From positions 4,032,001 to 4,096,000 of the forward strand of contig NC_051107.1 of NCBI RefSeq assembly GCF_901709675.1: 64,000 nt of DNA, read 5' to 3'. A program made the translations under genes and the position numbers. Source of the DNA: Syngnathus acus. Its lineage: Eukaryota; Chordata; Actinopteri; Syngnathiformes; Syngnathidae. Below, piece by piece: positions 23,001 to 37,079 of the stretch. Position 1 is the first letter of the stretch, and each line of letters opens with the position of its first letter. The notes under the pieces are model-generated. The model was not told where the DNA came from, did no database searches, and saw nothing but the letters and a program-made list of their open reading frames with translations.

Positions 23001-23631
23001 TGAGCCTATAGACGCAAATAAATGATAAGAAGCAGATGATGGCGTCGTGAGAGGCAAAGCCACAACTATGCCGCTGCTTTTTTTTTGTGTGTCTTTTTCA
23101 CTTTCCCCCTCTGTAAGGTATCACTTGCCTTCAAATAATCGCTCGGAATTTTTAAACACCGGCCCTTTTTTTTTCTCACTTATTATAAGAGACAACAACG
23201 TTGGTTTTGCAATTGTGGGACAGCTGAAAAAGGACGAGGGGAGAATTGAGAATTTACTGCAGATGGTATTTGTCTTGAAAGAAAATTTGTTTCCCCTCAG
23301 GTGAGAGAACTGGAGGGCATCCCGCTCATTCTGGACAACTGCAGAATCGACAGCAACAACCCTTGTATCCTTGATCACTACAAAATATCATTTCTATCAA
23401 TAACTTGTGAAACAAAACAAAAATTCTCCTTATTTAACACTCCCAGTCATCAGCCAGTGGTCCATTTTAGCCATTCGCAACCTCTTCGATCACAACCCGA
23501 AGAACCAGGAGCTGCTGGCCTCTCTTGAGCGCCGCGGCGACGCCGACTACTCGGCGCTTAAGGACTTGGGCTTCCGCGTGGAGGAGCGGGACGGCGCCTT
23601 GTTGCTCAGACCTACCCCGAAGGACCTTTGA
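20056..23631 (+). CDS. atxn10: Ataxin-10
   Basis: Cytoplasmic armadillo-like repeat protein linked to neuron survival and cytokinesis; in humans an intronic ATTCT expansion causes SCA10. Eleven exons: 20056-20198, 20616-20795, 20851-20927, 21026-21122, 21192-21353, 21443-21523, 21621-21777, 21856-21973, 22103-22281, 23301-23364 and 23447-23631. They sum to 1443 nt, or 480 aa from the first ATG. An in-frame ATG at 20071 (MAATTEP) would give 475 aa, the human length, and is an equally plausible start. The C-terminal ataxin-10 domain is clear: ELEGIPLILDNCRIDSNNP, then WSILAIRNL, then PKNQELLASLE. The 1.0-kb intron 9 carries a C20 tract but no pentanucleotide array. Next gene wnt7b is convergent. 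Confidence 0.94.
22453..22472. repeat. Poly(C) tract in atxn10 intron 9
   Basis: Twenty consecutive C bases inside the 1.0-kb intron between atxn10 exons 9 and 10. The G-rich complement could adopt a quadruplex-like form. Length is likely to vary between individuals and is prone to assembly error. Confidence 0.9.
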
Positions 23632-25109
23632 GGGCTTCGCTGGAGTGCAGGTTTTAAGAAAAAGTTTGCTAGGTATCATGTAGTTAGACGCTTATAGAGT
23701 AGGAGTTAAACAAGCTAGTCCAAAGATAAACAGAACAGTCGGTTTACAGAATCCCGACCCGATAAGCTGAACAGTCCTGACACTTCAACAATGCGTGCGC
23801 CGCCCCGCCCTGTTTGCTCTGTCTCCCATTTTGCTAATGACAAGATGCGCTGAAACAATCGGCCAGACTCTGCCGTCAATCCGCCGCCATAGTGCGGGGA
23901 GCTTACGGGGGTTCCGGTCGCCAAGGATTTCAGACGGCTAACAAAACAGCGCTTACTTGCGCTCCAGCGGCTGGCTGCAATGCTTTTGAGCCCCCCTCAC
24001 AGGAAAAAAAAAAAAAAAGCCCGCGCGAGTCATTCAGCGCCGCCACGCCCGTCTGCTCGCCTCTCAACATATTAGTCAGGGCTGCGACTTCTGGGGTTTC
24101 CCAGATCAGCGTTTTATGCTGCTTTGTGTTCCAAAAAAAAAAAAAAATGCGATAAGGCTTAATAAAAACATTTGTTTGCGACCCACAACGTTTTGTAACG
24201 ACTTTATTGAAGCCACGAAAGGCCAAATGTGAGCAAAAAAAAACAACAACCAGACTCAAAATGTTGCTTTTGGAAAGCAATTCTAAAAACACTAAAAAAT
24301 TTCAGACTATCATCTTGACCAAGGGTTATTTTTGCTCAATTATTTACAATTTAGCAACAACAGTATAAACCCCAAATAATTTATAGCTCTCAAATGCAAA
24401 CCCCCCCGACACACACACACTTTTTCTTTTTTTTTTTTTGTAATGTCCTTTCCTTTTGTAAATGACATAAAGTGCCATGTCCCTCATATAAAAATATACT
24501 CTACAAATTGTTTTCTCAGTTACATAAACATCATTTAACACATGACGGGTGATGAGCCATTCATGGGAACGTCCACTGCTGCACCGCGCCGGCGGGCTTG
24601 CCTTGCGTACTTGCCTTGCGTACTTTTCTCACCCCCTCAAAAACAACAAAACAATGAACACAGTCGGGATGGAAAGTGCCGTTCGCACTCACGAGGTTGG
24701 AGGCTAAAAATAGAAAAAAAGACCTCATGCTTAATCGATAACTTGAAAAGGTGACCGGGAAAAGATTTCATCCAAGTCGATGCGCCAGGAGAAAAGAAAA
24801 AAAAAAAAAAGGTGAGTTTTTGTTTCCACCTTCGCAACATAAATTATTTTTAAATTCAGTGTTCAAACAGTATACAGTGTGAATTACGGTCAGTCGTAGT
24901 CCGGCTTGTTAGCCTTCCATTGCTCGCCCCCTCCCCTTCCCATTTATTGTGTGCGACACCTTTTCCATATTTTTCGAAACCTTCAAATAACCACCCGTTC
25001 TCTTCCAGGACGCGTTGTTTGCCAACGCCCATATATGGTAAGTCATCAAAAATGTGCAAAATGTTGGAATAAATACTTTGAATAAGACGCCCTGACCTTT
25101 CACCCCTCT
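23632..25109. other. Convergent 3' ends of atxn10 and wnt7b
   Basis: No coding exon. A plus-strand AATAAA at 24161-24166 could end atxn10 (about 530 bp 3' UTR). A minus-strand AATAAA (TTTATT at 24203-24208) could end wnt7b (about 900 bp 3' UTR). The two signals are about 40 bp apart. Poly(A)/poly(T) runs occur near 24003-24018, 24133-24147 and 24427-24440. Confidence 0.45.
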
Positions 25110-28100
25110 TTACTTGCAGGTGAAAACTTGGGATTTCTCTCTACAGGTGTTGCACTTGACCACGCAGCACCAATGGAACTTGCAGTTGCACTGCCAGACT
25201 CGCGTGTAGTGACGCGTGTCGAAACCGCGGCCGCAGCACATCACGTTGCAGCCGTCGCCGTGAGCCGCCGACGTCCCGTTGCAGAGTCGGCCCCGCGTCC
25301 CCGTGCTCCCCGTGGCCTTGTCCTCCTCGCAGTAATTGGGCGAGCGCTCCAGGTACACCAAGTCGGTATCGGTGGGTTTCTGGTAGGCCCGACCTTCTTT
25401 GAGACGTAGGAAGGAAGGCTGGCGGAGGCGGGAGGCCTGCACCGGCTCGACTTGAACCGCCGCGCCGTAGCGTTCCTTGAGCAGGAAACCGATCTCTCGG
25501 AATTTCGGCAGGGTGATCCAGCAGGTCTTGGTGGTGCAGGAACCGGAAACGCCGTGGCACTTGCACTCTAGTTTCATCCTCTCTTCCAGGATCTGCTCAC
25601 AAATACCCCGAATTAGTTTCGACTAAAAGACTGACGGATTCTGGTCTTAATACCTTCCGCCCTGCCTCGTTGTTGTGCAGGTTCATCAGGCGCCGTGCGT
25701 TTTTCTTGATCTCCCGGGCGTCCACGAATCGCCGGGAGAACTCCACGCCGTATTTGACGTCGGCCGAGCAGCCGCCCCACTTCCAGCCTTCCTCGCGGTC
25801 GTGGTAGCCCTGCTTGTCTCGGTCGCAGCCGCACTGGCTAAGGTTACCTTGGCTACACGCCGCCGTCACCGCGTGGGCCACACCGGCAGCGGTGATGGCG
25901 TACGTGAAAGCCGCTTCTCGGCTACCTAGTCGGAAATAAATCGTCAGCCGAGAGAAATATGACAAAAACGATTCCTCCCATGGCGCTAGTGACTGGCCTC
26001 AAAGTGGAGAAGGCTTTGTTAGGCCCACCTCTGGTATTACGTTGTCAGTGTGAGGACTGAAGTTCTTTCATGTAGCACATGCAGAATGTGGCTTCCATTA
26101 GAAGACGTCATCTGGTTCGCAGTAGCGGACCCTGCGTGTCGCTTCGGCGGCCATGAAGGCTTTTAATCGCCCATGATGCCGCCGTAGGCCACCGAAACAT
26201 ACCATCACGGATGCTGACTTTGTATCGGGAAGCATCTGGACGCTCCTTCTGACTCTTTAGTCAATGAGGACATGAAAAGCCAAGATTTCCAAAAGCAATT
26301 TTTGAAACATGGACTCGTCTGACCACAGCGGACTTTTCCACTTTGCGTCATCTCAGACACAGCCCGAGCCCAGAACTCGCTTCTGGATGTTATTGCTTTT
26401 CCTTTTTTGTAAGACTTGAGTCTTATTTTTCTTTATTTCTTTTTTATTTTATTTTTGAATTTATTTTGACTTGAGTCTTACTTTTATTTTTGGGTTTTTT
26501 TATTTTCTTTTTTTGGGGGGTAGAGTAGTAATATCCTTTATGGACTCGTGTCAGGTTTTGAAACGCAGGGAGGGAAGGTCGGGTTTTTTTTTTTTACATG
26601 CCGTGATTTTAAAGCATTCTTCGGATAATTTATGGCTATTATGGCTTGTCAATGATGGAATCCCCATAAATTCCCCACAATTATTTCTTGTTGTTCTTAG
26701 ACGATTGGACCCACATACCGAGCCTTTCAAGGATGCCCCCCATAAGAGGCAATTACGACACGCTTACGACTTGTCGGATTTTCATTCCTCGTGCGTTTTC
26801 TGGCCAATTTTTAAACACTAATTTATGTCCACAAGTGCAGGCTGAAGTCCTCAGCAGTTTTGGTTCACTTATTGTCCAAACTTGAGGAAAGTGACATCTA
26901 CTGGCTGACCAAAAGAGTTTTATTCTGGATAAGCCTTCCTGTTATGTGTTTCATCAATGGAATTTCTCACACGTCTTAAATGTCCGTCTTCGGCATACGA
27001 CGATGTCGAAACCCTCCGTGACTAAACTTGACTGACACGTGCCCATTTCCAAGCGTTTTTTTTTTTTTCTTCGGGTCACCGTTTGAACCGGAGAATAAAC
27101 ACCCTTATATTTGACGGTATGCTTCGGGGGGAATTAATTGGCACCACGGTGGGTCGGTGTAATGGGATATCCGCCCGCGCCAATCAGTGTAATACGTCCT
27201 CTCAACAGGCCGCGGTATTAACGCACGGGGCGATTCTAATGGCTTCCCTCCAACCTGACAAAATGAAACCATCGGGCTCCATAACTAATAACAAAGTCTT
27301 CTCTCATCAGGCTAAATCTGTACAATCCGCATATATTCTACAAGGGGAGCATTTCCCTCTCTTCGCCGTGATTTGTTTGGATTGCACAGCAGCGCATTGT
27401 CGCGATCCAGCTGCCGGCCAGGCCTGACTTCAATTAGCGGTTAGCGTGATTCGAGCCGGCTCTTAATGAGTTCAAAAAGAGCCGCGGTCAAGTCGATGAA
27501 GTGGTACAGATGGTACATTAGGAAGTAAACTGTGACTTGTGTCACTTCATTTTTAAAAAAATTTTATATAATCATTCAAATTTTGCAGGGTGTTACTTTT
27601 CACCACGATCAACAGGACTAGAAGTTCTTAACAAGTCTCCGTGGGGAGTCCAGAGCTGCTTTTTTACACGCCACAGAGTGAAAGGAGACATTTCCTTTTG
27701 ACAAAAGAAGGAAAAGGATCCAGATGTCTGTCTCCGTGGAACAAAGTGATTGCTCCCAGAGCTGCGAGATTAAACGCGGGTCCAAACCCGCAGCGTGACC
27801 GCAACAAAACATTTCACATGGCAATAGAATTTATAGAAGGGTCTCGCAATGAGGAGCCAAAAGGCTTCGGAGCCAAGTTAGTTGGATAGCAACGTGGACG
27901 GAGGCCCAACCGGGCATCTGCCGGGCCTTACCAGACTGGCCAGTCCACCTTTAACGACCGTCGAAAAAACTTTCGAGACGCTAATGGACTGACCTACTCT
28001 CAGCTCTTGTCCGAAGACCGTCCTCTCCCCGAGGGCCGAGCAGTTCCAGCGCCCGTGGCGGAACTGGTACTGGCACTCGTTGATGCCCAGTTGGGCGCCC

Positions 28101-28871
28101 TCCCCGATGACGATGATGGCGTCCGGGCGGCTCTGACAGAGGGCCCGCTGACGCGGCGCCAGGCCCGGTATCTTGTTGCAGATGATGTTGGCGCCCAGAG
28201 CGACCACGGATGACAGCGTCCTGTATGTAGACACAGACCCGGATTAAGTCACGGGTCACAACCGTATGCAGTTTTCATTGAGAACTGCATTAAATGAGGT
28301 CATTTGATTGAAAATGCCAAATCGCTGCTTTTGTCCAATCCTGATCAAATGCAACTTGATCTTGTAAGACTTTTAAGGATTACAACCTTGACGCACAAGG
28401 TAGTTTCAATTCCAAATACTCAAATCCACGATACCATGAACATAATTATCACTGCTAATTAATTTCTAAAAGCCAATTAAGAACATTCTTTTAAAAAACA
28501 GGGCAAAGCAATAAATAACTGTTTCTGTGATTTGTTTGTCGTCTAACATGAAATTTGACTGACTAAATATTCCAATTCCCATTTCCCCCCATTTTTAAAA
28601 ATATCCTGTCTCGCCAAAGAGGAAGCTCGACAAGTCAGTGTGGAAATAAACCGGGGCACGTTATTTCCTTGTGTTCAGCACCTGCGTCCTCGCCGTGCGT
28701 AATCGGTGCGTAAAAGCAATATTATCCGAGACTAGGCGTGATTAAAATGCGGGAAAAAAAGGAGCAGCGCGTAAGGTGGGGAACGTACAGGTAGCTACCG
28801 CTGGTGAGGATGAGGAAGATCTGCGGATAGTAGACGGAGAGCAGCGCGCTGCGAGACGAGATGATGAGCAT
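25110..28871 (-). CDS. wnt7b: WNT7B secreted signalling protein
   Basis: Lipid-modified secreted Wnt ligand acting through Frizzled receptors (canonical signalling with Reck/Gpr124 is known for Wnt7). Four exons on the minus strand: 28789-28871, 27994-28220, 25654-25925 and 25110-25592. They total 1065 nt, or 354 aa (human 349). The first exon encodes an N terminus starting [20 protein letters not shown], a hydrophobic leader. Hallmarks include [55 protein letters not shown], the palmitoleoylated-Ser motif [14 protein letters not shown], and a Cys-rich end [19 protein letters not shown]7B is preferred over WNT7A by text ([11 protein letters not shown]) and by its place between atxn10 and ppara. 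Introns 1 (568 bp) and 2 (2.07 kb) are the largest. Which teleost paralogue this is cannot be told. Confidence 0.94.
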
Positions 28872-31800
28872 GGTTGCGCATTGAACGCAACTTGATCCTC
28901 ACTCCTTCTTGTAAAAAAAAAAGAAGTCCTTTAACAAGGTACGCGTTGGATTCAAGGCTTTCCCGAAGGTGCTCCAATTCCGAGCTCCACTGGCGGTGCG
29001 CCGAGGGTGAGCCGCTGCATCCCGAGGCCGAAGTGCGCGCTCCCACCTGGGCTGTGAGAGTGCGGAGGTGGGCGTGGTGCGGGTGTGGATAGGTGGGTGG
29101 GTCGCAAAGTGAGCATCGGGAAAGTGGCGCTGTGGGTCTTTGCGATGGGATGGTGTTGCACATCCTACTTTGTCGCGCGCCTCCAATACCGGGCCGGCCC
29201 ACGCCTCCGTGGGATGGGACCCTCAGCAAAATTTTATTGAGGGAGTCCTCTTTATTCAATGTTCTAAATATTTAATTAGCACTAAACTTGTAACACAAAT
29301 CACCTTTTCCCATTGAAATCAATAAAAACGCCATAATTATGTGGTATTATATGATTCGACAACATTCAAAGCAATAATTAGCATTAAAATTGTTCAGTTC
29401 AAACAGTTCTCAAAAACTAAACGCAAATAACAGAATTCAGTTTGAACATTTTTGCAGTTATTCTTTTGCCTACCACGAGAGGGAGCTCGCATACGACTAC
29501 AGTACTGGTATGTGGACCACGCTATGAGAAATATTGCATTCAAATAATAAATGCAATAAATAATCATTAGAATGATAATAATAAATAATGTAATTGAGCA
29601 GTACTAAAACAATGACAAAAATTGTGTAAAATCAAATGTGTAGCCTTACTCCACATACCAGCCCCTCCCTTCAGCAAATCTACTTGTCTTAATGCCAAGT
29701 GTATCGAATCATTTCGTCACATCGAGCTTTTTAACATGCTTCTTTCCTTTTAATCCTTTTAGCGAAGAGTTGAGAGGTCACGTTTTGTTCTCTCCGGGCC
29801 CCGGATGTTGAGTTCGTCAGCGTTTCTTGCGCCCTCGTGTGGTGGCAGGGGGAAAACACATCTGCAGCTTCAAAACCAGGTAAATCCTCATTTCAGGATT
29901 AAATGTGTGGGTTAGGTGTTTAGTTAGTTATTGCCATCTTGCTTTTCCCTGTTTTGTAAATAACGAGAAGGGAGTGTTGCGTTCGATTCCTCAGGAGCTT
30001 CAAAGGACGATCTTTTTTTTATTAGTTCTCTTCACAAGAGGACAAAGTACATATTTTATCCGTCGCCCTCTTTCATTCCACAGCCTGTACTTTCGAATCT
30101 TTACAACCGCAGGGCGATTATTTTTTAAATAAATTCCAAATATGATGTGGGATTCCCCCGAGAGGAAAGGAACCCTTTAATTTCAATTGATTGAGAATGT
30201 AAACAGACTAAAACTACAGTTTATTCTTTGAAAAGATTGGTCGAGGGGCTCATTTGCCTGTTTTGAAAAATGTCCAATCAGATGTGCTGAATCCTGTGTG
30301 ACTTTCACTCTGAGTGACCTTCCTAACCACATGTTCCAAACGCCAAAATAGCTCTTAATAGTGTGCGTTCAAGTCTTGGCAGTTGCACGGCAATATCTGT
30401 TTCTTTTCACATTTCGAGACTAGGACTTGACTTTCGGGGGGCCCCTTGTGTTGGGAACGCGTGTGCCGCCAAGTAGGATATCGAATCAAGGATGAGAGCA
30501 GCCATAAAGTCTTAATGAGTTCATGTCCGTCAAGGGTGTTGACAGAAGAGACATTATCTACTCGGTTATGGTGATTGACAAGGCGGAAGGGAGGGAGGCT
30601 AAGCATCATCCTGCTCATAAAATATTTTTACGGGCCTTTGGATGATTGGGATACATTCCAGACCCACCTAGAATCGGTTAAAATCCGCAATGTGGGGACG
30701 CCGTTCAGTTTGTTAACACGTAAACAAAAATATCAGCCAAAATTAAGCGGCCAATTCCTGCTGAATTTTGTGCAGACAACTCTATTATGCTGCCCTCCGG
30801 TGGTCAGGAGGACCAACACAATGTGTATTGAATTGAAGCAAAACAAAAAAACTGTTTACATTTTTTATTATGTACTATATCGCCTAGTCGAGATACAAAC
30901 AGTCTCGGGAGAGCAGCAAAATGTGCAATATTTGCCGGAGGGAGAAAAAAATCAGGACATAATTGGCTGTCAAAAGCGGTGGAAATATTTAGCATGTCGC
31001 CAAGCGAAGATGACATGAAGAGCGACTTAATGCGCCTGGAAGCTAATTTAGCAGTCAAACATAAGTAGTAGCAACACTTGTTCCCATTATTTTGCCAAGG
31101 TTGTCTTTGAAATGCCAGGGATGTGTCAGCGTGAAGCGAGTTTAACCTCATTTAAGGCAAATCTTGGTGTTTTAGGAAAGCAGGTTGAACCTTGGGAGCG
31201 GAATCGGGGTCACCATGTCAGTCCAGTGTGCGTCAATCACAACTTGGCCACATTGTCGTGAATTATCGAGATTTGTTGAAGCTAAAGTGAGCTAGGTTGA
31301 ATTTACTCGTGACTTTTAAAAGCCAGAAATTGAATCCAGAAGAACAAGCTGTTGGCGTCTTCAGTGCTTGAATACCACCAAAGTGATTTTTATTTATTTA
31401 TTTGTTTTTTGTTTTTGTTTTTTTTGCTGCTGCAGCAAATGCTTTTATTTGTGTTCTCAGTGGATGCGGCAAACATTTTGCAGATGTGGAGACGTGACAA
31501 TGGAGCCTTTTGAGAACATAAAAGCGGACGATATTTCACGATGTGAGGAATTGATTTGAGAGGTTTTCATTTTTTTTGGTCTGTAATCATTTCGATTTTC
31601 TAATAGTCCAGATGCATTTTTGTAGCTAAAACAGTCATTTAATAAAAACGTCCAAATGTAAAATATTGACATTTATAGCAACATTGTTGGTTAGAACAAC
31701 AACTTCTTTTGCTCCAAAACAATTTGCTGAGTTATTTTGATATTTATCTTATGTTACGTTGGGGGACAATACAATGGACGGTTAATTTTGTGAACTTGTG

Positions 31801-34800
31801 TTAAAAATGTGCCAAAGCCTATTTTCACATTAGCAAAACTATTTATCTTCTTAGTATTTTTATTTTTTTTAATTTGCAGTGCATGGCCACTTTTTAATGA
31901 ATAGACGAGGTGTTAATTAAAAAAAGTGTTAATCTTAATTTAATTTCAGCCTTGAAAAAGATGCACTCCAGCAATGTAAGTAACTCCGACATCCTCAAGG
32001 GGGCTCTTCACCCCCACGTTTCACACGGTGCACCAAACAAAGCTGCACAGCAGCCCAGAAAGCTCCAGCAAGACGTTCCACCATTTTGGTTCCTACGGTC
32101 CAGATGGTTCCTTTTGCTCCGGCAAGCCCCGGGCATCCCACGTTTTTTTTTTTTTTTTTTTTTTTTTGCATATGTACACGCACATTTGCATTCATCCTCC
32201 TAAAGAATATAAATAATTATTGTAATTATGATTTATGACATCATACACAGAAGAGAAAGTGTGTGTGTAAATAGCAGGTTGACATGGAATGCAAGCATTT
32301 TTTTTTTTTGTCAAGTACTCATGCAAATATTTGAGGTACTTGAGGGAGATAATCAATACTCAGCCACATACGATCGGATTTTTTTTTTTTGGGACACATT
32401 GACACATTAAAAATAAAGTTTTTTTTACTCAATATATAGTTTGAAAATAATCAGCCGATCAATCGGTTATTTGAATTTAAATCTCTTTTGCCTTCCAAGT
32501 AAGGACGATGCTTTTTTTTTTTTTTTTTTAAATCAACATGGTCAATTTATAGAGTTGATTGAATGTTCAAAGTTTGTTTGATTGCATCCATTTGTAACGT
32601 CAGCGCGGCTGTTTTTTATCCGGCGTAGCCTCATTTGATCTGTTTGTAATTTGCATGGGAAACAATTGCCCTGTTTGGGGGGGGGGGGGCAATGATACAC
32701 TTGCAAAAAGTTTCAGTTTTTTGGGGTAAAACACAAACAAATCATCGAAGGAAGAAAACAGTCCCGTCGTGTTTGCGCTGACCTTGCTGATTGTGTTTTC
32801 TTTCAATCACACGGGTCAGGGCGCGGGTCAGGCCCCATGGATCATTTACTTTAACGGCCTCATCCTGCCTGCTCGCACGCACGAGGCACACGGACACGTT
32901 ATTGACTCGACGTGATGCCGCTAAAAAGACCTCACCGAAAGGCTACGTTTGTACCGATAGGCCAAAGAAAGGCTTCGTCTCATTTGGTGCCCTGTTGGGA
33001 CGACAGATGTGCCGATGATGTCATGTCGAAAGAGTAGAGGGGCGGGAGGGCGGACGGACGAGGAGGAGCCTCCATCCTGGACTGGGACGGAGGGGAGGAA
33101 CCAGCACATCCTCCATTGCTGTCACGTGATCATTTTATAAGATGAAATCCAGCCTCCAAATTACTTTTCCAAAAGATGTGCAGTGGAGGCAACAAATGCG
33201 CCGAATTGTTGTTGTCGTTTTTTTTTTTTTTCTTTTTAAGTCGTAGGACCTCTCACAAAGCGCATCGTTTCCAAACCGCACAGGCCGTTGGAGCTATAAT
33301 TTACTTAGCGCAGTCATTGCTGAAGTTTACCCTCCCATACCGGGACGGGCCGCAGCATAAGAACCCAATTGTTCTCGCGGTCTGTAGTGACAATGGCTGT
33401 TTGTGGTCCTCCGGAGAAGAGGAGGGGGGGGGAGAAAGGAGAACCATGCCATCCAAGTCATTTGTGCTTGTGACTGCATGTGGTGGCAGGCCGTGCATTT
33501 GCCTACCTGGGCCTTCAAAACGTATGACCAGAATGAAAACAAAATGTATTATACTCGTCAGAGGTGCTGAAATCTGGAAAAAAGAAAAGCCGCAGTGGCT
33601 GATGCACTTTTTAGCTGTTTATTGAACAATAAAACACATAGCATGCAAAACTGCTGTTGGCCACAGCTCACACCCTGACGCTTTTAAATTTCCCCAAAAA
33701 TACCTAAACAGCTAAAAATAAAAGGCCATAATTAAAATTCAGCGGCACAAAAACACAACTTAAAAAAAAAATCGGTTTTCAAATTAAAATTCAGCATCTC
33801 AATTAATGTGTAAAACAAACATTACAAAAAAAAATTCTACAAAATAACACCAGAGGTCCCATCCAGGTAACCGGGGAGAAACCAGGGAGAAGCAATGGAA
33901 TCTTTCTCAATTCTTTGAATGTCCAGCCAATCAGGTTAAGCTTCCTTGGTCATGTGACCCTGACATTGGAAGGACAGGCAGGCAGCATTTTAAAAAAAAA
34001 AAAAAAGGAAAGAAATTCAAAGTCAGATGGCACAGCTATCCTCCCCATTCTGTTTTCCCCAACCGTCTCCGAGCATCCAGACACGACCGGTTGAAACCGT
34101 CCGAACCACTTTTCGAGCCAGTCGCGGTCAAAGGGTCAAGGGTGACCACAGAAACCTCACAGACGCCATTTGACTCCGTTCCTTTGCCTGCGTAAACGCG
34201 GCCATTCCTGCCATTGTGTGTGAACCACACTGAAAGGCATTGTGCTCTTCTCGGCCCGTTGCAGGAAGGTGCTCGCAAAGAAAAGAGCGCCCGTCCGTCT
34301 GTCCCTCGGCTTTGAGGTCAAGTGCAAAGCGCCGGGGTCATCGATTCACCCAACACGTGGCAACCGAAGCAGCGCCTTGATGCTAATTGGTATCAACATT
34401 TAGCGTACCATATTTGGCCTTAGAAGATGCGGCCCAGGGGGTTCTGACCTGCACTTGAGGACAATCCGGGCCTCACTGGGTAATCATTGACCCGTTACCC
34501 GCGGCAACCAAGCCACAACATACTGTACAACCACTGGGCCGCAGATAATAAAGTGATAATACCTCCGCAGGTGCGTGAACCCACTCGGGCAGTGCACACA
34601 TATGAGTCCATATATGATAAAAAATGTAAATAAAATACAATCACGCTCACCAGAGACGCTGATTTTTAAAAGTATTTATGTGCACACATCCTTATAAACG
34701 GGGCTTGCAAGTTGTGACATGTTTTGCTCTGTTCAACCAATCAGAAGAAAGAAAAATGATGATGTCGTTCAGTCAGTGAGGACAAATTAGAAATTTGTTT

Positions 34801-35756
34801 GGTTCAAGAAATTTAGATGAATTTAGATCGGCCAGCTCTGCTGATTCTGAAGGCAGATCGGATTGACAAGGCAACACCTAAAAACCGACATTTGATTGGA
34901 CAAAAAAAAAATCTGCAATAAGCCACGAGAAACACTATGAAATGAAGAGAAGAGGTCACCTGGAATTAAAAAATACAGTTTTGCCGAATGAATGATAAAT
35001 GGAGGTCAGTGCTTCTGATCGAGAAGGCCTTGCTGGCCCTGACCCTCCACCACATTACGAAAAGCACGAGGATAATTTTTTGGATGACTTTTCTTGCATT
35101 TCACAAACTCCAGGAAAAAAATTCAGTCATGGTCACATACCGATTCAGTCTGCAGGAGCACAAAATGGATCTTTTAGTGGTGCAAGGTGTGGCATGTGCT
35201 GCATTGCAGCACTTGTTTGGAGGGGGGGGGAACTAGCGTGCGGCCTGAAATGCAACTAAAAGCGGCCTCGCCTACCTTGCTCATTGTTCCCTCCTATCAC
35301 TTGATAATTACTCGATCGATCAAAACTAGACTTGATAAAGTCACTAAAATAGGAGACAATAACACTCCCATCTAGAAATGAATTGCAATCCTTAAAAACA
35401 CACATTAAGTATTATCGATAGATCCTCGTGGGTTCTTTTAATAACATGAAATTCTTTCATTTTACATTAACATACATCAAAATATTGTGTAGAATATATA
35501 AATAGCATATGAATTAAAATATAATGTATGCCTGAAAAATACATGGATACAAATGAATGCCAAAGTGGACAAACTTCTCCTACTGTTTCTACTTTGTTAG
35601 GTTATGTAATAAATCAGGACACAGGTTTATAACAATATTATATATTGTAATAATACCTAAGAGTAATACACATTTTTAGGTATTCATTTGGAATTAATGG
35701 AAGTTTTGACAGTAAACTGGACACTTTCGGTTTAACCGATGGACCGGCTTGTTCGT

Positions 35757-35780
35757 GCACACACACACACACACACACAC
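35757..35780. repeat. (CA)12 microsatellite
   Basis: Uninterrupted CA dinucleotide repeat in the desert between wnt7b and the let-7 pair. Confidence 0.95.
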
Positions 35781-35914
35781 CAAGTTATTTTAAGCCATTA
35801 AAAAAAATCACTCTTCGTCTTTATGCACTTGCAACTCCATCAGTATAAAAGTTAATCGACTTTTAATCCCTTTAAAGTATAGCCTGCATGCTTCATGAAG
35901 ATAAGTCAAGGTTG

Positions 35915-35995
35915 GATGGATAGATAGAAAGAAAAATGCACTGGAGATAGAAACTTTATTTATCCACTTATCCATGAGGGAACTTTCCATTCGTC
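35915..35995. repeat. Possible LINE 3'-end fragment
   Basis: A GGATGGATAGATAGAAAG stretch is followed by an ACTTTATTTATCC block and an ATGAGGGAAC block. This resembles the tails of fish non-LTR retrotransposon copies (gatagatacttta...gggaa). The match is from memory and short, so this is weak. Confidence 0.25.
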
Positions 35996-37079
35996 TCCAA
36001 AATGAGAACAATACAGCAGCATTTGGCAAAGTAGGTATGCCAATTTACTAATATTATTAGACGATATGATAAATAATAAACTACTTTCTTAAATATTCAA
36101 GATGGTAAGTAAAGCGTTTGAAAAATCTCAAACAACTATAAAAGTTATTTTCTTTTTTGCCCTTCTTTTCTAAATACAGAAATACAAAAATACACAGATA
36201 GGAAATTTCAGAGATTTAGTTTAGAAATTACTAACACTATAAAACCTGTATAGTTCATTTAGTTTTTCTGAATGATTGTTATAAATGTATTATTTACATT
36301 TGGGTACAAAACAAAAGGGTCCTTGGAAAAATGTAAAGGTGTGCTTCCCCTTTTTTTGATGTCCTATATTATGCCTGATTGTTATGGCAGCTAAAAAATA
36401 TATTTACCAAATATTGAAGCATTGTTTTTTGAATGTATTCAAGAAAATAAATGTCATGTGTACAATTGGTTTGAAAGAGATATAAAAATATCTACTTCAC
36501 TTAAAAAAACAGAAAAAGATATTTTAGGAACTTTATCATATCCGTATCATTATCACTGCCTCAATTTGGACCCATAACCAACCAGTTATGAATGTTCTCG
36601 AAAGACGACATTTTGGTGAGTCTTGATCATCAAATTTATAGTTTAACTTCTTTTGCGTGTGCGTTCAGGTAAACCAAAACTTATTTGAATATTTATCAAC
36701 TTTTTATGAAGCACGTGGAGCTAATTAACTCAGTTTTACAGACGTGTGGAAATCCAGTTTTGATGTCTCATCTAAGCTAATTAGCCAAACTGGGCTAAGT
36801 AGCTAGCAATTAACATATTTAATCCTTTGTGTCTTCAAAGCCACGTAAATCACACGCATATTGACTGATTAAATGATTTTAATAGCGATATTAATACGTG
36901 GGAGTTCCCCCTTCAAACAAACTACAGTTGATCAAAGTAAAGGACTAGAATCGACTTAAACGCTTATAATATCACCGTATTGTATTTTTAAACGCCACTT
37001 GACGGTTATTTTCCCGTCAAATTAAGCTTTTAAATATTTTTTTGCACAAAGCTGGCACTAAGCAATATCAAATAGTCCT

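Larger units (their letters stand above)
28872..37079. other. Gene desert upstream of wnt7b
   Basis: No protein-coding exon or RNA gene is recognised in these 8.2 kb. The first 350 bp (to about 29210) are GC- and CpG-rich and probably form the wnt7b promoter. The remainder is AT-rich, with poly(T) runs (about 32143-32167, 33217-33232), a G10 run at 32679-32688 and a (CA)12 tract at 35757-35780. Short open frames here have no coding character. Developmental enhancers for wnt7b are plausible in such a position, but none can be shown from sequence alone. Confidence 0.5.
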
